The position numbers and the translations under genes were made by a program. Under the pieces are notes generated by a model, which made no database searches, was not told the DNA's origin, and saw only the letters and a program-made list of their open reading frames with translations. A stretch of 9,165 nucleotides of DNA from Hyphomicrobiales bacterium (lineage in GTDB: Bacteria; Pseudomonadota; Alphaproteobacteria; Rhizobiales; GCA-2746425), in contig NVXB01000009.1 of NCBI GenBank assembly GCA_002746425.1, positions 31,805 through 40,969 of the forward strand, written 5' to 3'. Positions 1-6,347 of the stretch are shown here, in pieces (the stretch's first letter is position 1; every line of letters starts with the position of its first letter).

Positions 1-611
1 TAGAGGGGCTAAAACCCGTCAGTGCTGGCCGCTTTTTCGTGCATGGCAGTCATGACCGCGATTTGATACCCGCTGGTTCCGTAAGCATTGAGATTGAGGC
101 CGGACAAGCCTTTGGCACTGGCCATCATGGCACCACGGCGGGATGCCTGGAAGCCTTGCATATCTTGCTGTTACAGCATGATTTTGAGCACATATTGGAT
201 ATGGGAACCGGCACTGGCCTGCTTGCCATCGGCCTTGCAAAAGCGTTGAAGCAACCGATAATGGCCAGCGATATCGACCCGATATCCGTGGAAGTCGCGC
301 TGGAAAATGCCAAGCTGAACGGCGTTTCCAACTGGCTGCATGTGGTGGCTGCCAATGGTTTGCACCACAGCGATATTCGCGATTCTGGCCCGTTTGATCT
401 GATTGTCGCCAATATTCTGGCTGGGCCGCTGATAGAACTGGCCGGGCAAGTTACTCAAAATCTGGAAAGAGGCGGCGCGCTGGTTCTTTCGGGCATTTTG
501 GACCGGCAAGCCAATAAGGTCACAGCGGCCTATGTCGCGCGCGGTTTACGCATTGCCCGCACGTCGCACCGTGATGGCTGGGTGACGCTGACCTTTATGT
601 CTCCGCTTTAA
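1..611 (+). CDS. prmA: Ribosomal protein L11 methyltransferase PrmA, 3' part (5' end outside window)
   Basis: PrmA is a cytoplasmic SAM-dependent enzyme that trimethylates ribosomal protein L11. The reading frame is open from the left edge (first full codon at 3) to a TAA at 609-611, giving 202 residues. The family is usually about 290 residues, so roughly 90 N-terminal residues lie outside. The GTG at 39 is an internal valine, because the conserved segment GRFFVHGSHDR spans it. Visible motifs are the family signature GQAFGTGHHGTT, SAM-binding motif I DMGTGTG (198-218), the acidic loop ASDIDP (264-281) that would contact the SAM ribose, and ANIL (408-419) at the catalytic position where related methyltransferases have NPPY. 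The gene is convergent with the small gene at 689-907 and shares its hairpin terminator. Nothing in the fragment looks broken. The identification is secure. Confidence 0.95.
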   Translation, partial: EGLKPVSAGRFFVHGSHDRDLIPAGSVSIEIEAGQAFGTGHHGTTAGCLEALHILLLQHDFEHILDMGTGTGLLAIGLAKALKQPIMASDIDPISVEVALENAKLNGVSNWLHVVAANGLHHSDIRDSGPFDLIVANILAGPLIELAGQVTQNLERGGALVLSGILDRQANKVTAAYVARGLRIARTSHRDGWVTLTFMSPL

Positions 612-624
612 AAATTTTGCATAA

Positions 625-661
625 TAAAAAAACCCCGAAGGCTGGGAGCCAACGGGGTTTT
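625..661. terminator. Two-way intrinsic terminator between prmA and the DUF1127-like gene
   Basis: The outer arms AAAACCCCG (629-637) and CGGGGTTTT (653-661) pair perfectly. An inner stem GGCT (640-643) / AGCC (647-650) with a GGG loop is stacked on it across a symmetrical AA/AA internal loop. Read on the minus strand, the hairpin is followed by a run of T (the A-run at 624-632), so it is a strong terminator for the small gene ending at 689. On the plus strand only four T follow the stem, so it probably also ends prmA, 18 nt after its stop, but less efficiently. Confidence 0.88.
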
Positions 662-688
662 ACATTCAAACTTTGGAGAATTTTGAAT

Positions 689-907
689 TTAGAACGGATA
701 GATTGCTGTTCCGTTTTTTTCCAGCTCTTTACGGTCAAAACCGTTATTGGCCAGAGTTGTGTCGTCCATGGACAGCAAATAGCCGTTCACATAGCGGTTA
801 ACCTGCTTTTCGCGGGCTGAAACCATACGGGCCATGGCGCGGCGAAAGACAGAAGGCGTACCGGCAGCACGAGCCGGAATGCTGGTATAATTAGCAGTTG
901 TAGCCAT
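689..907 (-). CDS. Small DUF1127-like protein (72 residues)
   Basis: The product is a 72-residue protein of unknown biochemical function. The N-terminal third is low in conserved features. The C-terminal part, about residues 28-65, is basic and helical with the pattern REKQVNRYVNGYLLSMDD, then TLANNGFDRKEL. This matches the layout of short alphaproteobacterial DUF1127-type proteins (arginine-rich helix, then a 'ddtL...G.dR.eL' segment). Members studied in other alphaproteobacteria are tied to stress response and RNA turnover, but that role is not shown here. The ATG at 907 is preceded by AAGGAA (920-915) at good spacing. An unusual structured leader with anti-Shine-Dalgarno-like motifs lies directly upstream on the same strand, and the gene ends in a strong hairpin terminator, so it is probably monocistronic. 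It sits between prmA and the aminopeptidase P gene. The family call is from recognition of the pattern, not a profile search. Confidence 0.8.
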   Translation of the reverse strand: MATTANYTSIPARAAGTPSVFRRAMARMVSAREKQVNRYVNGYLLSMDDTTLANNGFDRKELEKNGTAIYPF

Positions 908-914
908 CGAGTTA

Positions 915-920
915 TTCCTT
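915..920 (-). promoter_or_regulatory. Ribosome binding site of the DUF1127-like gene
   Basis: On the minus strand AAGGAA lies 7 nt before the ATG at 907 and fixes that start. The stretch AAAGGA (921-916) is also complementary to UCCUUU (955-950) in the leader just upstream, so the site could be masked by leader pairing. The masking is inference. Confidence 0.7.
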
Positions 921-936
921 TTCGTTAAAAACTATC

Positions 937-1011
937 AGGGCGGCGCACTAAAGGAGAAAGCCTTGGGAGGAGAAGAACTTTCAATTTGGGAGGAGGAAAG
1001 TGCACCGCCCT
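937..1011 (-). ncRNA. CcsR/'cuckoo'-like structured RNA in the leader of the DUF1127-like gene
   Basis: Read on the minus strand, GGGCGGUGCACU (1010-999) pairs with AGUGCGCCGCCC (949-938) without a gap, using one G-U wobble. An extra A-U pair (1011/937) makes 13 bp. The enclosed segment carries CCUCCUCCC (996-988) and UCUCCUCCC (973-965). The second motif fits a hairpin: GAAAGUU-C-UU (982-973) pairs with AAGGCUUUC (964-956), with a bulged C and two wobbles, leaving CUCCUCCC as an 8-nt loop. The first motif can form a competing hairpin, ACUUUC (1001-996) with GAAAGU (982-977). The known CcsR/cuckoo RNA family of alphaproteobacteria is defined by adjacent hairpins with CCUCCUCCC in their loops and is linked to a DUF1127 gene. 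Differences here are the enclosing long stem, one imperfect motif and a position upstream of the small gene. Whether it is a free sRNA, a processed leader or a cis-acting element cannot be read from sequence. Confidence 0.68.
963..995 (-). repeat. Direct repeat of an anti-Shine-Dalgarno-like motif
   Basis: The ten-base word TTGGGAGGAG occurs exactly at 963-972 and 986-995, 23 bp apart. On the minus strand it reads CTCCTCCCAA, the core of the motif pair in the leader RNA described at 937-1011. Exact repetition of the motif plus the trailing AA suggests duplication of a hairpin unit. Confidence 0.8.
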
Positions 1012-1021
1012 TACAGAAATG

Positions 1022-1050
1022 AATGTAGCTAATTGCTTAATGATTTGAAG
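1022..1050 (-). promoter_or_regulatory. Candidate promoter for the leader RNA and DUF1127-like gene
   Basis: On the minus strand CTTCAA (1050-1045) and TACATT (1027-1022) are separated by exactly 17 nt and would place the transcript start near 1015, a few bases before the 13-bp stem at 1011. The -10 hexamer matches TATAAT at four positions. The -35 resembles the alphaproteobacterial CTTGAC/CTTGAA type at most positions, so either a housekeeping or a heat-shock-type sigma factor is possible. The word ATTAGCT occurs twice (1057-1051 and 1033-1027), once just upstream of the -35 and once abutting the -10. The placement is attractive but the hexamers are imperfect. Confidence 0.4.
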
Positions 1051-1073
1051 AGCTAATGCTGCATACGAGCCCT

Positions 1074-1103
1074 GCGTTTTTTGCATGTGCGAACAAAAAA
1101 TGC
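1074..1103. repeat. Inverted repeat in the divergent promoter region
   Basis: GCGTTTTTTG (1074-1083) and CAAAAAATGC (1094-1103) are inverted copies with one mismatch, around a 10-nt spacer. Neither strand has a T-run after the hairpin, so it is not a typical terminator. It lies between the starts of the DUF1127-like gene and the aminopeptidase gene. The nine-base word AATGCTGCA flanks it as a direct repeat (1055-1063 and 1099-1107). It could be an operator or a bent A/T-rich element. No regulator is identified. Confidence 0.4.
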
Positions 1104-1189
1104 TGCAACGCAACGTAACCCTACCCTTTAACAAGCGGCCTTTTGCGGGCACACTCCAAGCCACATAAACCTCATTGGGAAATATCTGT

Positions 1190-3058
1190 ATGTTTCAATC
1201 TTTCGCAGAACCGCCTGTCACACCATCCATACTGGAAGAGCGGTTCGGGCGCGTTGTTGCGGCGTTGAAACAAGAGGGGCTGGATGGCTACATCATTTCC
1301 CATTCTGATGCCCATCAGAGCGAATATTTGCCCGAAGGCCAGGAGCGGCTGGCGTATCTGAGCGGATTTACCGGCTCTGCCGGTTGGGCCGTCATCCTCA
1401 ACGGCAAAGGCGCGCTGTTTATCGACGGGCGCTATACCGAGCAAGCTGCCAAGCAGGCCAATAGCGCCGTGTTTGAGCTGGTTGATGTAACGCAGATATC
1501 GCCTGCCAAGTGGATAGAGGCTCACGCAAAGCCAGGCCAAAAGATCGGTTGTCATGCGCGCTATCTGACTATTTCTGAGCATCGCAAATTCAACGCGGCT
1601 TGTGAGCAGGTCGAGGCGCAGCTTGTCTCCAGCCCAGCAGATGTGATTGACAGTGTTTGGAATGATGATGGCAGATCGCTCGGCGCGCCGGGCATGGTGA
1701 GCCTGCAGGATGAAACCCATGCCGGGGTCTCTGCGAAAGATAAACTGAGCGAAGTGGCATCGCAGCTTGCCAGCAAAAAGGTGGATGCCACGCTTGTGAC
1801 GCTGGCCGATTCCATCGCCTGGGCGTTCAATATTCGTGGCCGTGATGTGGTGCACAACCCCGTCCCCCTCGCCTTCGCGCTGGTTAAAGCTGTTGGCAAG
1901 CCAATCCTCTGGATTGATGGCCAAAAGCTGACAAATACGGTGCGCGATGCTTTGATCCAGATCGCAGATGTCGAGGAGATGACCAGTTTCGAAACATCGC
2001 TCATTAAATACGCGCAGCAAAAGCCAAGCCTGTTGATTGATTTGCAGTCCTGCTCCGAAGCCGTTCGTGCCACGCTAGAACAAAACGGCGCAAATATCGT
2101 TGAGGGCACAGACCCGATCATTGCCCTAAAAGCGCGCAAAAACCCGGTGGAGCTGGAAGGCATGCGCCGCGCGCATTTGCGAGATGGCGCCGCAATGGTG
2201 AAATTCTTGTTCTGGCTTGATGAACAACCGGGCGGCACCATTCATGAAATTGACGCGGCAACCAAGCTGGAAGAGCTGCGCATCGCCACAGCATTAGCTG
2301 ACAACAGCGAATTGAAGGAAATCTCCTTCGACACCATATCTGCCGCTGGTGGCAACGCCGCGCTGCCGCATTACCGGGTGCTGGAACACCACAACGCAAC
2401 GCTTGAGGATAACTCGCTCTATCTGTCGGATTCTGGCGGCCAGTATATTGACGGCACAACGGATATCACCCGCACCATCGCCATTGGCACGGTGGATGAG
2501 GAGCGTAAAACCCGCTTCACTCAGGTTCTAAAAGGGCATATCGCCATTGCCCGCGCGCGGTTTCCGGCTGGTACTAGCGGTGCTCAGCTCGATACGCTGG
2601 CGCGCCTGCCGCTATGGGCTGCGGGTTGCGACTTTGCCCATGGCACCGGCCACGGCGTTGGCGCTTATCTGTGTGTGCATGAAGGCCCTGCCCGCATTGC
2701 CAAAACCGGCAATGTCTCGCTTGAACAGGGCATGATCTTGTCCAACGAGCCGGGCTATTACAAACCGGATCATTTTGGCATTCGCCTAGAAAACCTCGTC
2801 ATTGTCGAAGAAGCAACGCTGATTGAAGGCGGTGACATGGCGATGATGGGTTTTGAAACCATCACTTTTTGCCCGTTTGATGCCCGCGCCATTGACCTGG
2901 AATTATTGAGCGATGACGAGCTGGATTGGCTCAACACCTATCATCATGATGTGTTTGAGAAAATCACCCACACCGATTTGTTGAGCGCCGATGAAATAAG
3001 CTGGTTGTCGCGTGCAACAGCCCCTCTCATGCGCAAACCCTCAAATAACAAGCCGTAG
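1190..3058 (+). CDS. pepP: Aminopeptidase P (Xaa-Pro aminopeptidase, M24B family)
   Basis: This cytoplasmic metallopeptidase removes an N-terminal residue that precedes proline. With the ATG at 1190 it has 622 residues, the usual size of the long three-domain type. The order is two creatinase-like N-terminal domains (about 10-150 and 155-310), the pita-bread catalytic domain (about 320-545) and a C-terminal M24_C extension. All five dinuclear metal ligands are present: D414 (DSGGQY), D425 (TTDITRT), H488 (HGTGHGVG), E520 (NEPGYY) and E534 (RLEN). H484 and H497 (VHEGP) match the conserved active-site histidines. A TTG at 1175 in frame would add five residues. I prefer the ATG because GGGA (1177-1180) precedes it at 9 nt, although this is a weak ribosome site. 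No convincing promoter is seen. The gene is divergent from the DUF1127-like gene and convergent with azlD, which it overlaps by 18 nt. Symbol pepP is used for function; names vary for this long form. Confidence 0.93.
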   Translation: MFQSFAEPPVTPSILEERFGRVVAALKQEGLDGYIISHSDAHQSEYLPEGQERLAYLSGFTGSAGWAVILNGKGALFIDGRYTEQAAKQANSAVFELVDVTQISPAKWIEAHAKPGQKIGCHARYLTISEHRKFNAACEQVEAQLVSSPADVIDSVWNDDGRSLGAPGMVSLQDETHAGVSAKDKLSEVASQLASKKVDATLVTLADSIAWAFNIRGRDVVHNPVPLAFALVKAVGKPILWIDGQKLTNTVRDALIQIADVEEMTSFETSLIKYAQQKPSLLIDLQSCSEAVRATLEQNGANIVEGTDPIIALKARKNPVELEGMRRAHLRDGAAMVKFLFWLDEQPGGTIHEIDAATKLEELRIATALADNSELKEISFDTISAAGGNAALPHYRVLEHHNATLEDNSLYLSDSGGQYIDGTTDITRTIAIGTVDEERKTRFTQVLKGHIAIARARFPAGTSGAQLDTLARLPLWAAGCDFAHGTGHGVGAYLCVHEGPARIAKTGNVSLEQGMILSNEPGYYKPDHFGIRLENLVIVEEATLIEGGDMAMMGFETITFCPFDARAIDLELLSDDELDWLNTYHHDVFEKITHTDLLSADEISWLSRATAPLMRKPSNNKP

Positions 3059-3337
3059 CAGGGCCACAAGCAAGGTCGATGCAGCCACCACGCCCAACAT
3101 GGAAAAGCGATAGCTAAGCGCCACAGCAAAAACGGCGGCGATAATTTCTGGCGCGCCGGACAAAATCACCGATGGGGCCACAATGGCAGCAATCACTGCG
3201 GCGGGCACAGCATCCAGCGCGGCTTCCACCCTTGGATGTATGTTTTTGAAGCGGGACAAGATGATGTAGCCGCCAAAGCGGGTTGCATAGGTTAGCACCG
3301 CCAGCGCCGCGATAAGCCAGAGCAATGAATCAGTCAT
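3041..3337 (-). CDS. azlD: AzlD-type branched-chain amino acid exporter, small subunit
   Basis: This small inner-membrane protein works with AzlC to export branched-chain amino acids and their analogues; substrate specificity here is inferred from the family. From the ATG at 3337 it has 98 residues, typical for AzlD, almost all in three or four hydrophobic segments (about 4-22, 40-60, 62-80, 82-97). The motif TYATRFGGY near residue 16 and the AVPAAVIAAIVAP stretch are family hallmarks. A longer frame from 3367 is less likely because AAGGAG (3350-3345) sits 7 nt before the 3337 ATG. Its start overlaps the azlC stop as ATGACTGA, so translation is likely coupled. Its stop lies inside the end of the convergent aminopeptidase gene. 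Confidence 0.9.
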   Translation of the reverse strand: MTDSLLWLIAALAVLTYATRFGGYIILSRFKNIHPRVEAALDAVPAAVIAAIVAPSVILSGAPEIIAAVFAVALSYRFSMLGVVAASTLLVALLRLVI

Positions 3338-4094
3338 CTGCCTGCTCCTTCGCGGTGGATGGCCCACTGAATCTCAGCTTGTCTTCGGGCATACCCCGCC
3401 AAGCCGCATAGGCAATGCCCACAAATGCGCCGGTGGCGACATGCCAGGGCGGACCAAACACAAACGCAGCAAGCGTCGCGCAGATGGATGAAATAAGCAC
3501 CACGGGTAGCCAGTTACTGCGCCCGCGGAAACTCATCAAAATGGCCAGAAAATAAACCGGTAATATAAAGTCGAACCCCAGCGCTGCGGGATTGGTGATA
3601 AGCCCGCCAAACCCGGCACCCACAGCGGTACCCACAAGCCAGCCAACATACAGTGGCGTTGCGAGGCCAAGATAATAGCTAAAGGTGAGCGGCGTGGTTT
3701 CGGCGCGCTGCTCTGCCAAAGCCCATTGCGGGTCCACCAGCAAGAAGAAAGCAAAGGCTTTTTTAAGCGGTGAAAACAGCTGCATTTTCATGCCCAAAGA
3801 TGCGCTGTATAAAATATGCCGGAAATTAACCGCGAAGACCGACAGCACAATTGTCCAGAACTGCAATGGCTCTGTGATTAAATCCAGCGCCACCATCTGG
3901 CTGGCCCCGGCAAAGACCGTCGCGCTCATCAACACAATTTCAAAGAAGCTCAACCCTTTGGGAATGGCCGCAGCGCCAAAGACCAAAGCAAATGGCAACA
4001 CCGCTGCCAGTACGGGCAACGAAGCCACAATGCCCTGCACATACTCGCTGCGTTGCGATGACTTGTTTGCGGGTGTTTTAGCCGGATCGGTCAT
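3330..4094 (-). CDS. azlC: AzlC-type branched-chain amino acid exporter, large subunit
   Basis: AzlC is the large inner-membrane subunit of the AzlCD exporter. The 254 residues start with about 20 polar residues, followed by several hydrophobic segments. Recognisable family stretches are FALVFGAAA, FAGASQMVALDL and NFRHILYSASLGM (about residues 92-104). Length is close to the usual 230-250. The ATG at 4094 has only a weak upstream ribosome site, but no better in-frame start exists before the first membrane segment. Between the ligA stop and this start lie 99 nt with no hairpin-plus-T-run. A TATAAG at about 4130-4125 on the minus strand could be a -10 box but lacks a good -35. azlCD may therefore be expressed partly by read-through from ligA. 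azlD follows with an 8-nt overlap. Confidence 0.9.
   Translation of the reverse strand: MTDPAKTPANKSSQRSEYVQGIVASLPVLAAVLPFALVFGAAAIPKGLSFFEIVLMSATVFAGASQMVALDLITEPLQFWTIVLSVFAVNFRHILYSASLGMKMQLFSPLKKAFAFFLLVDPQWALAEQRAETTPLTFSYYLGLATPLYVGWLVGTAVGAGFGGLITNPAALGFDFILPVYFLAILMSFRGRSNWLPVVLISSICATLAAFVFGPPWHVATGAFVGIAYAAWRGMPEDKLRFSGPSTAKEQADD
3345..3350 (-). promoter_or_regulatory. Ribosome binding site of azlD inside azlC
   Basis: AAGGAG on the minus strand, 7 nt before the ATG at 3337, lies within the last codons of azlC. It decides the azlD start and indicates independent ribosome entry in addition to coupling through the 8-nt overlap. Confidence 0.8.
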
Positions 4095-4193
4095 TTATGC
4101 GCTCATATAGGTCAACATAGCTGACTTATATCGGGTTTCTCACGCTCATGCACGTTCATTTTATTGACAGCGCCCATCACAAATATTGATAGA

Positions 4194-6344
4194 TCACTGT
4201 TTTATGAGATCGAGCCAACCCTGCTCATCTGTAATCTCGATTTCCAAAGCCTGCGCTTTTTTAAGTTTTGAACCAGCACCTGGCCCGGCCACCAACAAGT
4301 CGGTTTTCTTGGAAACAGAGCCCGCAACTTTTGCCCCCAACCGCTCGGCCATGGCTTTGGCTTCGTCGCGGGTAAACAATTCCAGACTACCGGTGAAAAC
4401 TACTGTTTTGCCGCTTACCGGGCTGCCGCTTGCAACTTCTTCCATGGGTGTTGGAGATACCTGCGCAAGCATTTTTTCCAACACTTCCAAATTGTGGCTC
4501 TCGCCAAAGAAATCGACCAGCGAATGCGCAACGGTTTCGCCAATCCCATCAATATTGACCAGATCGAGCCATGCCGTGCTGGTTTCATCAGCGGCCTCAA
4601 TGGCGGCAGCGCTCAGCTTTTCAAAACTGTCATAATTGCGCGCCAGCAATTTTGCCGTGCCATCTCCAACATGGCGAATGCCAAGGCCAAAGATAAAACG
4701 GTTCAAATCCGCATCGCGGCGCTCATTAATGGCGGCAAAAAGCTTTTTGGCCGATGTAACGCCCCAGCCATCGCGCGCCATCAAAGGTTTCAGATTGCCT
4801 TTTTCGCTGTCGCGTTCTTCCAGGGTAAAAATATCTGCCGGGTTTTTGACCAGACCATCCAGATAAAACGCTTCGGCCTGCTTATCGCCAAAACCCTCGA
4901 TATCGAGCGCATTGCGGGAGACGAAATGCTTGATTTTCTCCACCGCCTGCGCCGGGCAAATCAAGCCACCTGCGCAGCGGCTGACAACATCCACCTTGCC
5001 AGTTTTCTCATTAACTTCGCGCACGACATGGCTGTCGCAAGCCGGGCATTTGGTTGGAAACTCAAAGGCAACAGAATCAGGACCACGCGCGGAAACATCG
5101 ACATCAACAATTTGCGGAATAACATCGCCAGCGCGCTGAATGGTCACCTTATCGCCAACACGCAGATCGCGGCCCTCGCGAATGGCCTCGCCGCTGGAAC
5201 CAATGCCGCGAATATAATCGGCATTGTGCAAAGTGGCACTGGAAACCATCACGCCGCCGACATTCACCGGCTTCAGTTTTGCAACGGGCGTTAAAGCACC
5301 GGTGCGGCCCAGCTGAATTTCGATATCGAGTAATGTGGTGGTGGCCTGCTCGGCAGCAAATTTATGCGCCATCGCCCAGCGCGGAAAGCGCGAGGCAAAG
5401 CCCAGCCGCGTTTGCAGCGCCAAATCATTGACCTTGTAGACCACGCCATCAATGTCATAGCCCAGCGATGAGCGCTGATCGTCAATAGCGCCGTAGACCT
5501 CAAGCAGCGCATCGACATTGGCGCAAAGTTTCATCAGCGGGTTGATTTTAAAGCCCCACTGCTCAAATTTGCCCACCATCTCCATTTGGGTCTCGCTGGA
5601 AATATCGCTCATCTCGCCCCATGCATAGGCGAAGAATTTTAGCGGGCGCTCTGCCGTGATCCGCGCATCCAATTGGCGCAGAGAGCCAGCGGCGGCATTG
5701 CGCGGATTGGCAAATTGCCGGCCGCTATCAGCAATACGCGCGTTAAGCGCCGCAAAATCTGCATGCGCCATATAAACTTCGCCGCGCACTTCCATAATGT
5801 CCGGCCAGCCAGTGCCGGTAAGCTCATGCGGGATATCTGCGACGGTCAGCAGGTTTTGGGTGATATTCTCGCCCACCTGCCCGTCGCCGCGCGTGACACC
5901 GTTGACCAGCTTGCCATGCTCGTAACGAATGTTAGCCGAGAGGCCGTCGATTTTAGGCTCAGCGGTGATGGGAATGTCCTGCTCTTTAGGCAGCCCCAGA
6001 AAGCGGCGAATCTTGGTGACGAAATCCACCACATCCTCGCCCGAAAAAGCATTATCCAGCGACAACATGGGAACGGCATGGGTGTATTTGGTGAATTTTT
6101 CTGATGGCGTATAGCCAACCCGGTTGCTGGGCGAATCCAGCCGTACTTGATCCGGGAAGCGTGCTTCAATCTCTAGATTACGGCGCTTTAACGCATCATA
6201 TTCGGCATCATCAACCAGCGGCTTATCACGCTGGTGGTAGTGCTTGTCATATTTTGCCAGCGTTGTCGCAAGGCGCTTTAATTCAGCAACAGCCTGCTCT
6301 GATTCCAATTCCCCAACTGGCACTTCATTCAAGTCGCCCGCCAT
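4194..6344 (-). CDS. ligA: NAD-dependent DNA ligase LigA
   Basis: LigA seals nicks in double-stranded DNA during replication and repair, using NAD+ to form an enzyme-AMP intermediate. The 716 residues contain every expected module. Domain Ia (about 15-75) has the NMN-binding pattern YHQRDKPLVDDAEYD. The nucleotidyltransferase domain has the adenylated lysine K131 in KIDG, then TRGDG, EVRGEVYM, NPRNAAAGSLRQLD and DGVVYKVN. An OB fold spans about 335-425. A four-cysteine zinc finger uses C433, C436, C457 and C463. Helix-hairpin-helix repeats lie at about 475-625, and a BRCT domain at about 641-716 holds GKTVVFTGSLE. Length is normal for alphaproteobacteria. The ATG at 6344 lies 3 nt after the recN stop with only a weak AGG upstream, so translation is probably coupled to recN. 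Nothing appears damaged. Confidence 0.98.
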   Translation of the reverse strand: MAGDLNEVPVGELESEQAVAELKRLATTLAKYDKHYHQRDKPLVDDAEYDALKRRNLEIEARFPDQVRLDSPSNRVGYTPSEKFTKYTHAVPMLSLDNAFSGEDVVDFVTKIRRFLGLPKEQDIPITAEPKIDGLSANIRYEHGKLVNGVTRGDGQVGENITQNLLTVADIPHELTGTGWPDIMEVRGEVYMAHADFAALNARIADSGRQFANPRNAAAGSLRQLDARITAERPLKFFAYAWGEMSDISSETQMEMVGKFEQWGFKINPLMKLCANVDALLEVYGAIDDQRSSLGYDIDGVVYKVNDLALQTRLGFASRFPRWAMAHKFAAEQATTTLLDIEIQLGRTGALTPVAKLKPVNVGGVMVSSATLHNADYIRGIGSSGEAIREGRDLRVGDKVTIQRAGDVIPQIVDVDVSARGPDSVAFEFPTKCPACDSHVVREVNEKTGKVDVVSRCAGGLICPAQAVEKIKHFVSRNALDIEGFGDKQAEAFYLDGLVKNPADIFTLEERDSEKGNLKPLMARDGWGVTSAKKLFAAINERRDADLNRFIFGLGIRHVGDGTAKLLARNYDSFEKLSAAAIEAADETSTAWLDLVNIDGIGETVAHSLVDFFGESHNLEVLEKMLAQVSPTPMEEVASGSPVSGKTVVFTGSLELFTRDEAKAMAERLGAKVAGSVSKKTDLLVAGPGAGSKLKKAQALEIEITDEQGWLDLIKQ

Positions 6345-6347
6345 ATT

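Noticed and set aside
988..1032. Plus-strand GGGAGGAGG followed by GTG (1000), looking like a strong ribosome site and start
   Set aside because: The frame closes after ten codons. The purine-rich word is better explained as the complement of the CCUCCUCCC motif on the minus strand.
1143..1171. Possible pepP promoter TTGCGG-17-TAAACC
   Set aside because: The -10 matches poorly and the start would leave only about a dozen bases of leader. Not strong enough to annotate.
1175..1189. TTG at 1175 as the start of the aminopeptidase
   Set aside because: The ATG at 1190 is a better start codon with GGGA at reasonable spacing, and the extra five residues have no visible conservation.
1172..2241. Long minus-strand open frames (282 and 226 codons) opposite the aminopeptidase gene
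   Set aside because: They are shadow frames. The plus-strand protein has complete domains and catalytic residues, while the minus products show no recognisable motif and no ribosome site.
3337..3367. Ten-residue N-terminal extension of AzlD
   Set aside because: It is polar and basic, unlike AzlD N-termini, and the AAGGAG at 3350-3345 points to the ATG at 3337.
4180..4196. Terminator after ligA (ATCA...TGAT dyad)
   Set aside because: Only four pairs with no GC clamp and no T-run.
4494..5294. 266-codon plus-strand frame opposite ligA
   Set aside because: It is a shadow of ligA, which keeps its zinc-finger, OB-fold and HhH motifs through this stretch. The antisense product resembles nothing I know.
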